Assembly (NCBI RefSeq): GCF_014356525.2
Contig: NC_052508.1
Span: forward strand, 58,689,441 to 58,753,440
Source: Nilaparvata lugens
Taxonomy: Eukaryota; Arthropoda; Insecta; Hemiptera; Delphacidae
Reading direction: 5' to 3'
DNA length: 64,000 nt
Positions 39,906 to 51,405 of this stretch are shown here, one piece after another (positions within the stretch are counted from its first letter, which is position 1; the number at the start of each line of letters is the position of its first letter). Below the pieces are notes generated by a model. The model did not search any database. It was given only the letters and a program-made list of their open reading frames with translations, and was not told the origin of the DNA. Made by a program: the position numbers and the translations under genes.

Positions 39906-41489
39906 TTGTTGGGAGTCGACTAGACTCCGTGAACTGAGTCACGTGCAAGATGGAGCATGGAAGCTCAGAACTTAATAGTTGGTGAGCAAAAAGGAAAGAG
40001 AAGTAAATGAGAAAAGTGTGGAGGATGCGAGAAGATGCGGCGGCAGCGTATATGACGCATCGAAACAAAATATGTTGCCTGAGGTATGGCAGTTTGTCGT
40101 TGAAAGTTGCAGCCGCGAAGAATGGAATTGAGAGTGTTGTGGATGACGGAGGAGTATGGATGCCGATATGCTCGGAAGAGCTCAGAAATCTCTTCAAAGT
40201 GTTATAAACGAGATAAGCTACTATTATATTGCGCAGGTAACTTTCTACAGAAACTGCTCATCCTAACAAGGTACTGTAACTTCTTCAAGAAACTGGGAGT
40301 ATGGAAAATAGTATTTGAGAGTTATAGTTTTTTACGAGTCCATGAATAGTTTTAGGAGGTACTGACATCTGCAAGTGCAAGGAATGATATTTTCATATGC
40401 GAATAGTTTTTATATGCACATTCAAATTCATTCTTCATATCGTGAAAACAGAAATACAGAATTGCAAAATGCATTATGTATTCAAGTATTATCAAAACGA
40501 GGATAATACAAGAGCACATACAAAGCACTTGAAGCAGTTATATTTGAAAAGTTTCAATAGAATTTTGTCTACAGTTTCTTATTTCCCAGATGCAGGAATA
40601 TGATAATATATTGCTATGAAGGAGTGAAGAAATTCGTACTTCTATTTATCCAATCACTATGTAGCACTTATATGAAAAGTTTTCATGAATTTTCGTTTAC
40701 AATTTCCCATTTTCCAGATCAAGGAGAGAGGACCGATTTCTTATAAGTAATTATTAGAAAAGTTGTAATATATGTTAATATTGTAAATATGGAGACGATA
40801 TAAAGGTACCTTATACGATACACCTCCTTGATAAGTCCGGTGTCCCTGGAAACAGTCTCTCTATCACTTTCAATGGAGGAAATAATAGATGACATGGCTA
40901 CATCTTCACAACATACTGTACTTACTGTACTGGTCCTTCTCATTAGATTGAAAGTTGTATTCATGAGCGAGGTCTACTGTTCGCAGAACTACTAGTGAAC
41001 AGTGTTTTGCCCTTCTTTTCGACAGAATATCCCCTTCGCGATAATGCAACGAAACCTATTGACCTGTAACTCCAGTTTTCGATTTCACCGGGCATACATT
41101 TTCAACATTCATATTGCTGACTCGGCGTCTTCCATTCACAAGATAAAACATATCTGTCATTAAGCAGAAGGTTCAACTCTATTGTTCTCTACATCAGAAA
41201 GAGTCCATGTGATTCTTTTTGCTAGCCTATTCAAATTATTGGAAGATATTACATGATACTTTGGGTATTTTGATCTCATATTATTCCACTCTCTGCTATA
41301 TCGCTTCGAATGTGATGTATGTCGTGAATTATAGTGGCATTCCTGCTTTTAATTTTAAAATAATTTCAAATTGTTAATAACCAATCCTTTAAGAAGAAGA
41401 AAGAGCCATGTATTCAGAATCAACAACAATATTGCTTGTTTATTTCAAGAACAAACCCTCTAACAGAAGATTTTCCAGGACTTGCTTCT

Positions 41490-41768
41490 GATTTCCCAAC
41501 TGTTGGTTGTAACAAATCGTGCATTATTCATTCCAAGTGAAGTGGAGATTAATGCAAATCCTGCTGAAATAAAGCGTAACGTCTCGGTTGTATTCTTAAT
41601 TATCTTTGCGAACACAGCCGAGGGAATGAGGGCTGAAACCCTTCTTGAGTCACTTGAAAAATGTAGTTCCAAATTGAGACTGATCGCTTTCGAGGGAAAT
41701 GATTCAGATGTAAACTCGTTTGCCAATTTACGTCTCACAGATTTTCTAGCATTCCTAGATGAGTAATT
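41490..41768 (-). other. candidate small ORF, open on both strands
   Basis: On the minus strand an ATG directly after a TTTCAG (acceptor-like) opens a 105-codon frame ending at 41460 (MNNNYSSRNARKSVRRKLAN ... SWKIFC). The + strand over the same bases is open for 94 codons but lacks an ATG. No family is recognised, and coding on either strand is unproven. Confidence 0.2.
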
Positions 41769-43726
41769 GTTGTTCATCTGAAATGTTACTTTCCTTTTCA
41801 ATCCTCCAGTTTCTTTCTCTTCATAAGAATAATTTCTCCTGATATCTTTCTGAAAATAATTTAAAAATCGATCTATTTGATCATCTTGATCAACTTGATA
41901 GTGGATAATGGTTTTTAAATTCTGAAGTCGGGAGCGATGTAGCTAGAATAATGAGAATGGGAAAGAAAAATGGGAATGAGAATGGGATTTTATTCTCTTC
42001 AAGTTCTGTTGCTAACTATTCAGGGAAAACAGTGTATCTAAGAGAAATTATTTTGTTGTGTCAATTTGGAAAGAATTGATTGGTGATGAAAATGATGGAA
42101 ACACATTTAAGCACTTTTATCTATGAGTTAAGTATTTGATACTAGGCTTTTAGAGTTATCCATAAATTCATTTGAGCTCATAGGAATTTCAATCCATTCT
42201 AAATGAACTCATCTTTAAGTGATGGGTGAATCAAACATCAGTTTGAAAAATGCATCTCATGAGCTACGATACGGTTCTATATTTAGCCTCACTAAGAACA
42301 TATTACTTAATAATATTCCTCGTATACTTTGTGTTCATTGTGAGAATAATGATTCAACTCCAATAGCCTTTATTTTTCTGATACTGTTGAACCTGATGGA
42401 CTTGAAAATGAAACCTGAATATGACGGATGAACTTCGATTTTTCGTTGAGCTCTTAACATGGAGTAGCTAGTGACGTAGTAGTGGTCATTCTGTATTATT
42501 TTTTGTTATCGACTTGATTAATTAATTTTATGTAACATTACAAACAATGGGAATTGTGGATAAAACAAGAGTCCACTAGAGATTCCCTTTTTTAAAACCC
42601 TCTATTATATTATGTACAGTAGGTAACGAAACGAACAGATGATGAATTTACAGCAAGCATGTTGTGTGTACATCTATTTACACAAGAGAGAAATTGATAC
42701 TTTTTCGAGATAGAAAGGTGTCATGAAACATGTAGCGTTGAACAAATAATATAATTGAAAAAAAGGAATTAAATTCTATTTTCGTCGATGTATTTGTTAC
42801 GCTTCTGTGTACGTGAATGCACATAATAATATCAAATATAAAACTCTCATGATCTCATAGCTGAAACTCGCTGTATTGAACTTGTTGTCTCATCACAGGG
42901 ATATCAGTAACTTAATATTTTTCCAACAATAACATTGTTATCATTCTGTATTAGTACTTTATATCTCATCTCTCTTATCCATTATCTGCAATAGAACTTT
43001 TGAGAGTCGGTTTCCAGGATATATTCATCACTGGTGATAGAAATATAAATGCAAATATAAATTTAAAAAGGGTACTCATATTTATATTTTTATCTATATT
43101 AAGAGTAGCCCTAGAGAAAAATGACAATTCATTACTGTATCATGTTGTTTTCAAAATTTCCAATTTCATAGTAGTGTAGATTTTTCAATGAACTTCAGTA
43201 GAAACAGCGGAATTTATTCTCTCATGTTATTTATTGTATTGCAATTTCTGGAATATTCATTTTGAGAATAGGATCCATGTCTCTAAAATCAACCAATTTC
43301 AATAATTACTCACTTTGGCAAAACCACCCAGAATATTCCAGAAACGATTCAACTCTTATTTCACATAGCGAATATCATACATGGAAGAGATTATTAATCA
43401 CATTCATTTGCGACTTAAAGGTCACCCGTGCTCCGCAAGGGTCCAATTGGAAACTTGACAAACTGAAAACTTGACCTACTAAAATATTGAAAAATTCAAA
43501 ATAGGCCTATAAGCATCCTCAGTAAATTGAAAATCTATATGCGAAATTTCAAGTTAATCAGTATTGTAGTTCAGACATGATGATGGGTCATTCGTGAATT
43601 TCCTATCACGTACGTGTGTAGGTCAATTATTTCCTCTATTATATTATAGATGATTTTGTTGTGCAACAGACTGATAAATCAAAACGAAGTCAAACTCACA
43701 AAGTACAGAATTAGTATTAGTAGGCA

Positions 43727-43855
43727 GCCCCTCCTAGGGAGTACAACACCTTGTCGTTGGTGGAGGGGCTTGTGTACTCCAATAACCCCGAGAGCTATGC
43801 CGGCGGTAGTGTAACTACCAGCAGGGCCTCCCAAGCCGGACAGGTCGAGGGGTAG
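43727..43855 (+). other. LINE 5' UTR with interleaved complementary segments
   Basis: GCCCCTCC (43727-43734) complements GGAGGGGC (43762-43769), and GGAGTAC (43738-43744) complements GTACTCC (43774-43780). The order is A-B-A'-B', which is a pseudoknot topology. Further on, CCGGC (43800-43804) complements GCCGG (43835-43839) around a hairpin GGTAG-TGTAA-CTACC (43805-43819). TAG at 43853 closes the main frame upstream. Confidence 0.55.
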
Positions 43856-44041
43856 GAGTCAGACGAAGAAGTACTCCAAAGAAGGCGTCGTTGGGCTAAT
43901 CACCCACACGCTGGTTTAAAGCTGATTCAAAGAACTACAACTAGCCTCGGACGGGACCGGAATTTACGGAATAAACGGACAAGCCACTTTATCAGATTTG
44001 GGACATGGAACATTCGGACACTGACTGGGAAAGAGGTAGAG

Positions 44042-46921
44042 ATGGTAGAGGAGATGAAAAAGTATAAGATCAAGGTGTTGGGTATATGCGAAACGAGAAG
44101 AAGGGGTGTAGGAGAGAGAGTTCTTGAGGAGGGATATGTAATGAGATACTCAGGAGTAGCTGATGGAAGGAGAGCTTGCGGTGGAGTGGCTATTGTAATA
44201 GATGAAGAAACCAACACCAGAGTTAGAAGTTGGAAAGCCATTAGCCCTAGAATAATAAGAGTAGATCTAGACCTGGAAGAGAAAATTAGCATAATCCAAG
44301 TATATGGACCAACAGAAGATGCAAATGTGGCCGAGAAAGATGAATTCTGGATGCAGCTAGAGAGAGAAACCATTGAAGCTGAAGAATCAAGGAAACTTGT
44401 AGTGATTGGTGATTTCAATGGAAGAATCGGAATGGATGAGCAGGTGGGGAATGGGTGTATGGGAAAGTATGGATGTGAGGTGATTAAGAATAACAATGGA
44501 CAAAGATTGATTGAATATGCATCTCAACACAATTTCCTCATAGGGAACACTTGGTTCATTCATAAGAGAATCCACAAGATTACATTCGTTGGAGAAGGCA
44601 GAGAGGCAGAAAGCATGATTGATTACATTCTCTATCAAGGAGAGCTTAGATATGCTTTTAGGGATGTGAAGGTCATAAGGGGAGCAGAACTGGACACTGA
44701 CCACAAACTTCTGGTTGCGGACACAGGTTTTAGAGAAAGAAAGGTTTGCAGACAGAAAGCATACAGGAGAATAAAGCATGAAGAGTTGAGACTTGCTGAA
44801 AATAGAGAAAAATATAAAGTAGAGCTCTCAAATCGGATTGAAAATTTGCAAAATGCTGAAGATATGCAAAATAATGTTGATTTTATTTGGAGTGAATTGA
44901 AAGAAGTTATTATGGGTGCTGCTGAGGAGGTATGTGGCCAGAAAGTAGTAGGAAGGTTTAAGAGAAGAACTAGATGGTGGTCAGAAGAAGTCAAGATGAA
45001 AGTTAGAGAGAAGAAGAAAGCATACAAGAAATTTATAGGCTCTAAGAGACAGGAGGATTACAGAATCTACGTTGAAAAACGGAATGTTGCCAAGAGAACT
45101 GTCAAATTAGCAAAAATCGAATCCTGGGAAAATTTTGGCAGAGATCTACAAAATTTGCATGGACGTGAAAATGGGCGAGCTTTCTGGAGAACGGTGAAAC
45201 AGCTGAGAGGAAAATTTGGAAAGCAGACTAGATCAATAGTGGATGAAAATGGAAGGTTGGTGTCACAGTTGGAGGAAGTGATGGAGAGATGGAGAAGGTA
45301 CTACGAAAATAAGTTCCAAAGAAATGAGAATGAAACAGGGTTTGACCAAGATGAGCATCAGCAAATGATGGATGAATTGATAGATGGCATAACCAATGAG
45401 ATCACTACAAATGAAGTGGAAGAATCAATAAAAAGGCTGAGGACAGGAAGGGCTGCGGGAGAGGATGGGATTGTGCCAGAGCTAATAAAATGGGGAGGAG
45501 ATCTCTTGATAGAGAAGATGACAAGTTTGATCAACTTGATATGGCATCAAGAAAGAGTTCCCAGTCAATGGACCAAGAATATTATCATCCCTATCCACAA
45601 GAAGGGCCCCACCACAGACTGTGAAAATTATAGAGCGGTTTGCCTCTCTCAAGTGAGCATGAAAGTATACACGGGTATTCTGGAGAAACGTTTGCGCAAA
45701 GTTGTAGAGCAAGAGATGGAGGAGGAACAGGCAGCGTTTAGGCCGGGTAGACAGGCCCAGGAGCATGTGTCATCGCTGAGGAATATATGCTCAAAATTTT
45801 TAGAGAGGGGAAAGCCTGTCTATTTAGCTTTCTTAGACCTGAAGGCTGCTTTTGACTCAGTTCCACGACAGGTGATATGGGAAGCCTTAAAAAGAAAGAG
45901 AGTACCTGAAAAGCTGATCAAGGCCATCATTAGTGTCAATGTAGGAATGAGAGCGAAAGTGCGAATATGTGGAGGAATGTCCCATGAATTTGGTATGGAG
46001 ATGGGGGTAAAACAGGGTGACAGTCTGAGTCCCCTACTCTTCATATTAGTGATGGATGAGATCCATAAGGTGTGCAAGAGAAGGACCCAGAATATGATGG
46101 TAGGGTATTGGAACATGCGACCGATTGGGGCAAGAGCTCTCCTATATGCGGACGATATAGTGCTGATTGCTGATACTCAGCAGAAACTCCAACAATCAGT
46201 GACAGAATGGGCTGAGGAGCTGAAACGAAGAGGAATGATTATGAATGTGAGTAAAAGTAAGGTGATGGTGGTTTCAAGAGGAGGGAGAGAGAATATTCAA
46301 ATTATGGTGAGTGAAGAACTGCTCGAACAGGTAGGGAAGTACGAATACCTTGGTACAATGTTTACTGAGGACGGAAAAATAGATCTGGAAGTGATGAATA
46401 GGGTGAGAAAGGGATCTACGGCCTACTATGCAATCAAGGATTGCATTTTTGGGAAAAGAGAGATAGAAAAAAGAATTAAAAATCACGTCTATCGATCAGT
46501 AATTGAACCCATCATGTTGTACGGGAGTGAAAGCTGGCCCATTAAATCATGCCATGAGAATAAAATCAGGACGGTGGAAATGAAGTGTCACAGGAAATCA
46601 GTAGGAAAGACCAGGAGAGATAGGATTCGAAACACCAGGATAAGAGAGGAAGTTGGCATGAGAGATGTGAGCGAGAGGATAGAAATGAGGCAGCTTGGAT
46701 GGTTTGGGCATATACAGCGGATGGGGGATGATAGAAAGGCCAAACAGTATGTAAATGTCAGAGTACAGGGCAAAAGAACAGTGGGCCGTCCAAGGTATTC
46801 GTACGAGGACAGAATAGAGGAAATAGGGAGGAGAAGGGGAAAGAGTGTTCCAGAGATGAGGAGACTGGCGGCGGATCGACGGGAGTGGAGAAGATGGGTC
46901 GAGGCTACCCCAACGCTTTGA
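44042..46921 (+). CDS. LINE endonuclease/reverse transcriptase, RTE-like
   Basis: A 959-residue protein from the first in-frame ATG. Residues 1-230 are an apurinic-type endonuclease (exonuclease-endonuclease-phosphatase fold): catalytic Glu in ICET (E17), GDFNGRIG with D124 and N126, SMIDYIL with D194, and DTDH with D220-H221. A basic linker follows. The reverse transcriptase lies at about 505-750: WTKNIIIPIHKKG, NYRAVCL, AFLDLKAAFD (D599), GVKQGDSLSP and LLYADDIVLIA (Y702-ADD). The C-terminal region has LYGSESWPI, FGHIQRM and GRPRYSYEDR. It would nick target DNA and reverse-transcribe its own RNA at the nick. The same frame is open back to 43856 and includes TWNIRTL at 44003-44023, the usual endonuclease start, so the true N terminus is probably upstream and initiated without an ATG. 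The frame is intact. The RTE assignment rests on single-ORF architecture and C-terminal motifs. Confidence 0.92.
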   Translation: MVEEMKKYKIKVLGICETRRRGVGERVLEEGYVMRYSGVADGRRACGGVAIVIDEETNTRVRSWKAISPRIIRVDLDLEEKISIIQVYGPTEDANVAEKDEFWMQLERETIEAEESRKLVVIGDFNGRIGMDEQVGNGCMGKYGCEVIKNNNGQRLIEYASQHNFLIGNTWFIHKRIHKITFVGEGREAESMIDYILYQGELRYAFRDVKVIRGAELDTDHKLLVADTGFRERKVCRQKAYRRIKHEELRLAENREKYKVELSNRIENLQNAEDMQNNVDFIWSELKEVIMGAAEEVCGQKVVGRFKRRTRWWSEEVKMKVREKKKAYKKFIGSKRQEDYRIYVEKRNVAKRTVKLAKIESWENFGRDLQNLHGRENGRAFWRTVKQLRGKFGKQTRSIVDENGRLVSQLEEVMERWRRYYENKFQRNENETGFDQDEHQQMMDELIDGITNEITTNEVEESIKRLRTGRAAGEDGIVPELIKWGGDLLIEKMTSLINLIWHQERVPSQWTKNIIIPIHKKGPTTDCENYRAVCLSQVSMKVYTGILEKRLRKVVEQEMEEEQAAFRPGRQAQEHVSSLRNICSKFLERGKPVYLAFLDLKAAFDSVPRQVIWEALKRKRVPEKLIKAIISVNVGMRAKVRICGGMSHEFGMEMGVKQGDSLSPLLFILVMDEIHKVCKRRTQNMMVGYWNMRPIGARALLYADDIVLIADTQQKLQQSVTEWAEELKRRGMIMNVSKSKVMVVSRGGRENIQIMVSEELLEQVGKYEYLGTMFTEDGKIDLEVMNRVRKGSTAYYAIKDCIFGKREIEKRIKNHVYRSVIEPIMLYGSESWPIKSCHENKIRTVEMKCHRKSVGKTRRDRIRNTRIREEVGMRDVSERIEMRQLGWFGHIQRMGDDRKAKQYVNVRVQGKRTVGRPRYSYEDRIEEIGRRRGKSVPEMRRLAADRREWRRWVEATPTL

Positions 46922-46965
46922 CGGCATGCGGGGAAGAGACAGAGAAGAAGAAGAAGAGAAGGCAA

Positions 46966-47129
46966 TACAGTATAATTATATTCATTCAGTATATAGAATC
47001 CAGGACACAGTATCCAGGGTAAGTATTCAGTTTCCAGTATATATCCATTACTATATACAGTGATTTATCAGAGTGATTCTAACAAGATTTTTGTGCTTTG
47101 TTTGGCGATGATGGAAACGAGAGTATATA
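46966..47129. other. LINE 3' flank
   Basis: AT-rich sequence after the LINE tail with loosely repeated CAGTAT/CCAGTATA words (46970-47060). Nothing else is seen. Confidence 0.4.
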
Positions 47130-47131
47130 GG

Positions 47132-47403
47132 CTAAGTTCGTAGGATAACGATGTTGAACTCGCATTGAATGTTGATTAGTTCTGGTTGAAACAGCGGATC
47201 CATGTCGATGCAATTGCAGTGGAGCTCGGTCGGTCCATTTATCAATAATTGAGTTGCTCTCACACAGTTATTATATTTACGGGTCGCTCGAGCCCCAAAG
47301 CATGTTTCCGGTTGGCATTCATCGATGCAATCTCTATCGGAATCCGCCAACTCGGTCCAATAACGCGCTTGAGCAGTCACGGATAACCGGAACTTGGTGC
47401 GAA
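47132..47403 (-). CDS. candidate terminal exon of a cysteine-rich protein
   Basis: On the minus strand an open frame runs from an acceptor-like TTCTTCTTAAATTTGCTCGACACAG (cut at about 47403) to TAG at 47132, giving roughly 90 codons. The peptide has seven cysteines (CIDEC, ETC, NNC, LHCNC, IQC) spaced C-x3-C-x4-C-x11-C-x17-C-x-C-x18-C, and a balanced, non-AT-driven composition unlike chance frames nearby. There is no ATG at its start, so it would need an upstream exon. The spacing loosely recalls extracellular disulphide domains such as the GDNF-receptor/GAS1 type, but I cannot assign a family with confidence. It lies 200 bp downstream of the LINE and on the opposite strand. Confidence 0.35.
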
Positions 47404-50400
47404 ACTGTGTCGAGCAAATTTAAGAAGAACGTAGTATGGAAATAGCTGAGCACTCGGTAGCTCTGTAGGCATTCTTAGTTTAAATTATGGTTGAAAGCGA
47501 GGAGCGAAGGAAAGCCAAGTGGGTTTGTCTCTGTCTAGACACCGGCGCAAATATAGGTGAGGCAATTGAGTTCACATCGCAAATTGGAAACGGCCTCTGT
47601 TTCCATCCTGAATAATTAAAATATTTCCTACCAGCTCTACCACTCTCCAACAGGCTTCGTTTAGGAAGAGGTGCTCCAGTTTATTTTTCGAGTGGGAAGA
47701 TCTCTGAAAGAAAGACCTCATCCATGAATAATTGTGTCAGACAATCATGATAATTCCAACAATAATTGAACGTTTTGAAAAGCCGCTAGAATGAGGAGAA
47801 CTAGAAAACGTTTTCAATTCTTGATTAGTTAGATCTTGTGGATTTCCTTGAAGAAGGTGATACTTCATAATCAAGGACAAGTAATAAGGTTTAGCAGTCG
47901 ATGGTTTCGGATATTACCTTGATGGTATGTTATTAGACAATATTCAGAATCATACATAGTTTAGAACACAACTCGTTGAATTCTTCGTATTATATTATCT
48001 ATGATAAAAACAATTCAATCCAGTAGACTACTGTTTTACAAGTTAAATTTTTTTCCACTGTGGGAAATATAGGAGAGTTATCAAAATAATGAGAATTCGC
48101 GACTTGAATAACTCTTTTCCAATAATGATAACGTGGATGAGCTATTGGGATAATTCCCATGAATTCCCAAAACTCCCACAGCTCAATACGTAATTGGTCG
48201 ATATAGATGATAATCAGAGAATGAACTGCATGAGCTATAATCAGTGTTCATATTGAAATAGGAGTAGTTATCTACAGAAGTTCAAGATTGTTTCATTATT
48301 CAATCATAATCGATGAAAAATTATAGGATTGTTCAACACTTTTTTATCAACCATTCCTCTCAAGTAATATCATAATTCCTGCTAATACAATGACAGAATG
48401 ACAGAATTCAGGATCATAGAGAAATGTATGTATTTGATGATCTTCAAACGAACTCCAATTCTGTCATGTCAAAAACGATTTTGTGATGAGAATGGGAGAA
48501 GAAGATGATGTTGTTGGAAATGATGATGTAGATTCACAACATGGTTCAACTTCTGATTTGAGTGACAAAATGGGGGAAAATTATTATTTCTTCTGTGATC
48601 CATTATCAAGGATAAAGATAGAAGAAAAGAAAAAGTAGTGATACTATACGAGAAAAGTTATCACAAAGAATAAACTCGGATAGTTTTTCTGATTTGACAC
48701 CATTTGTTTTCCGATGTTAGTGTGTGTCGAACTATTGGGTGCTGGATGTTTCATGTGATACAGTAAGGCAACCCCACACCTACAATGACTGCTTTATCGG
48801 TATGCGATTCGTTTCCAGGCAGAGATAGTCATCGATGCAGGGCAGGATAACAACGAGGCTTGAGGCACGAGCACAACAAACTGCATAAGGTCGGAAAGAG
48901 CGACTACAGACGTGTCCAGAATCCACAATGCCTTCAGCAGCAGCATCACATTGTCAGAAAACACTGTACCGGCCTTGTAACACAGTCTCTCAACGAATGA
49001 CCGAGCCTCCATCCTGCAGCTCAAAATTCATTCTTGCGAACATTTTGCTAGGAATACTCGGTAAACGTATTATACTCCGGCATAGAATTTATACTGAATG
49101 CCACATTCTCATTTATGTGCAACTTAGAAATGGCCCTTGTATGTGACCGCACGTGCAATATGCAAATGTTTCATGTACCAATATTTTTGAGTGGTGAACT
49201 TTCAGCTCTCCTTATTGAAAAATACAAGAGATACATGGAGATAAATTGTGTTTGAGTCTGTATGTGTGTATGGAAGTGTTGGAAAGAGGAAAACAGACAG
49301 AGAGAGAAATAGGTGGATCGAACTGAAGAGTAATTGGGAGAAAGAGTTCCAAGAGAGTAAAAAAGTACTCTTCTAAGAACATTTTAGTACAAAATAACAA
49401 ATTATAAAGATTTCTATTAATTTTTTTTCAAAAGTGTACTGTGGTATTACTATATAACACAAACATTAAGAAACCCCGAATATATAAGTTTTCGAAAGAA
49501 AAATATTTATATCGTTGAATTTTGAACTGTGTTGTAATCCCTCGAGATTAATCCTCTCGTAAATACCCAAATACCATCCAAACACAAGTCATGATGCTGA
49601 GAGATCATACATATTTTGAATGCTTTTCTATTAGAATTCATCAAACAATTTAAAATATTGTAATTGTAACACATTATTCACTTCAAAATGATTCAATAGA
49701 AAGAATCATTAAGTATTGATTGGAAATGATGGCTGAAGTAGCTAACAATTTGAAATGTTTCATTCAAATAATGTTCAAGCAGTAAGTAATTATAGTCTTT
49801 TCGATAGCGCAAACTATTCTTGTATAGAAGCTATATATGTTTTCTCGTGCCAAATTGTCGTGTAACGCTCATTACAACTTTTCTCATATGTGTAAAGTAT
49901 GATAAGCTTCAAACCGGAGTCTTGAAAACAAAATTTAGTAAACATTTATCTTTCTAGCTAATCTAACAAGATAGCGCGATATGGTGAGAGGAATTTCAAA
50001 ATTTTAAAGTTAATACAATATCATGGTTTCATTTAAATCTTTGTGATTACAAAATTTATTCACGAATCATACTTGATTTCAATATCTGACAATGGAACTC
50101 CTGCCAAAGATAATACTACTGATTAATTCCATCCTTGATTCGTTCCAGTAGAATAATTCTCTTGAGTTCTAAGAATATTGTCACCGCAGGCTTAAGGAAG
50201 TTTGTCGTCCGAATTAGTCGTAGCAAATTGGATCCTTCATAGAAGTCAGAATAATCAAATGGTAAGGAGCTCACAGAAGTAATCCACAGAAGTTCTCAGA
50301 TGGTTGACAGATCAATAGTTAAGGAACCGTTCACTTTTATGACAAATGTAATGAAGAAGCCGAGTAATCGTATTTTCTCCAAATCTGTACAGAAAATTGG

Positions 50401-50897
50401 GGAGTAGTAGAGTGATGAACAGAATACTCTGGAGCCCAAAGATTAATTTACTGAAAATGAAGAGCTGTTTGGGTTGAATGCGTATCATAGATAAATATGA
50501 AATAACTATTATGTCTGTCAATTAATTTAATGCATGTATAGTGTTGTTATATCACTACGAATATTAGCAAGTAGCTGTTGTAGCGTCTGGAGATGGAACG
50601 TGAAAAATTGAAATGGAGTTCTGGTAGATCATTTGGAAATTACATATAAATATCAGCTTGATTTGAAATATGATGACTCGCTAACGCTCGTTCAGCTAGC
50701 CTAGTGTCTTGATAATCCCAAATTTATAGTCTGTTATAGCTGTTCCAGTTATGGAGCAGATTCTTTCGCAGTCTGGCCTTATTTTATATCATCCCTTTGT
50801 CTAATTACACAACTTCATGATATCATATACTATGATAATCATCAGCAAGAAACAAGTAAGATTCTGATTTAATACTTGAGTTATTAATTAATTTGAA
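47404..50897. other. intergenic/intronic, no supported gene
   Basis: A GC-richer patch at 48,780-49,030 is open for about 75 codons on the minus strand and partly on the plus strand, without recognisable homology. It might be another exon near the 47.1-47.4 kb candidate. The remainder is AT-rich with nothing seen. Confidence 0.45.
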
Positions 50898-51405
50898 CAG
50901 GGGAGGAAATAAAGCAGAGAATAAACAAGGGATGGAAGAGGTATTGGATCCTAAGGAACATACTCAAACGAGACTTCTCGAATGAATTGAGAGCGAAAGC
51001 TCTCAGGAAATGTGTCTATCCATCACGATTGTATTGGGACCAATCTTGGACACTGACAGCTGAACTTCACAGAAGATTCGAGACAACTCAGACAAAAATG
51101 TCAAGGAGTATAATTGGGCTTGAACTGCAACAGAGAGTTAGAAACACGGAAATTTTGAAAATGATCAATGTAAAGTATCTGCAACGGGAAACTCATCTAA
51201 TCAAGTGGAGATGGGCCGGTCACGTGGATGGAAGCTGACAGATGGGCGAAGACATGCACGGAATGACATACCACGGGACAGGATCAGAGGAAGGGGACGT
51301 CCAGCACTCCGGTGGAGGGATCAACTTTCGCAACGAGTTGGAGATTTGTGGCTGACCGAAGCTAGAGACAGGGGAAGATGGGCAAAAATTATTGACAGAT
51401 TCTGA
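50898..51405 (+). pseudogene. LINE reverse transcriptase, C-terminal fragment with frameshift
   Basis: The frame begins GEEIKQRINKGWKRYW and continues through WDQSWTLTAELHRRFETTQ, SRSIIGLELQQRVRNTEIL and HLIKWRWAGHV. These phrases are typical of the region after the reverse transcriptase in many insect LINEs. The frame meets TGA at about 51236; the homologous sequence resumes in another phase (about 51205-51405: DGRRHARND, RGRGRPALRWRDQL, WAKIIDRF), so one small indel breaks the gene. The cysteine-rich and YADD parts are missing. Confidence 0.8.

Larger units (their letters stand above)
39022..43726. other. intergenic/intronic, no supported gene
   Basis: AT-rich. TATAAAAG at about 39898 precedes a GC-richer segment (39,940-40,200), a possible promoter. 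A segment at 41480-41800 is open on both strands for about 95-105 codons. No recognised protein family. Confidence 0.45.
43727..46965 (+). mobile_element. apparently full-length RTE-like LINE
   Basis: Consists of a structured, GC-richer 5' UTR (from about 43727), one long reading frame, and a short 3' UTR ending in GAAGAAGAAGAAG (about 46948-46960). The 5' UTR wording (GAGAGCTATGCCGGCGGTAG, CAGCAGGGCCTCCCAAGCCGG) is of a kind I associate with RTE-type LINEs of arthropods. No inactivating stop or frameshift was seen, so this copy could be recent and autonomous. A clear target-site duplication was not found. Confidence 0.85.

Noticed and set aside
41390..41405. AAGAAGAAGAAAG near 41,393 as another LINE tail
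   Set aside because: The preceding bases do not match the ...CCAACCTCCG end of the LINE families seen here.
43927..46965. Long minus-strand frames across the LINE
   Set aside because: They are antisense shadows of the purine-rich LINE coding strand.
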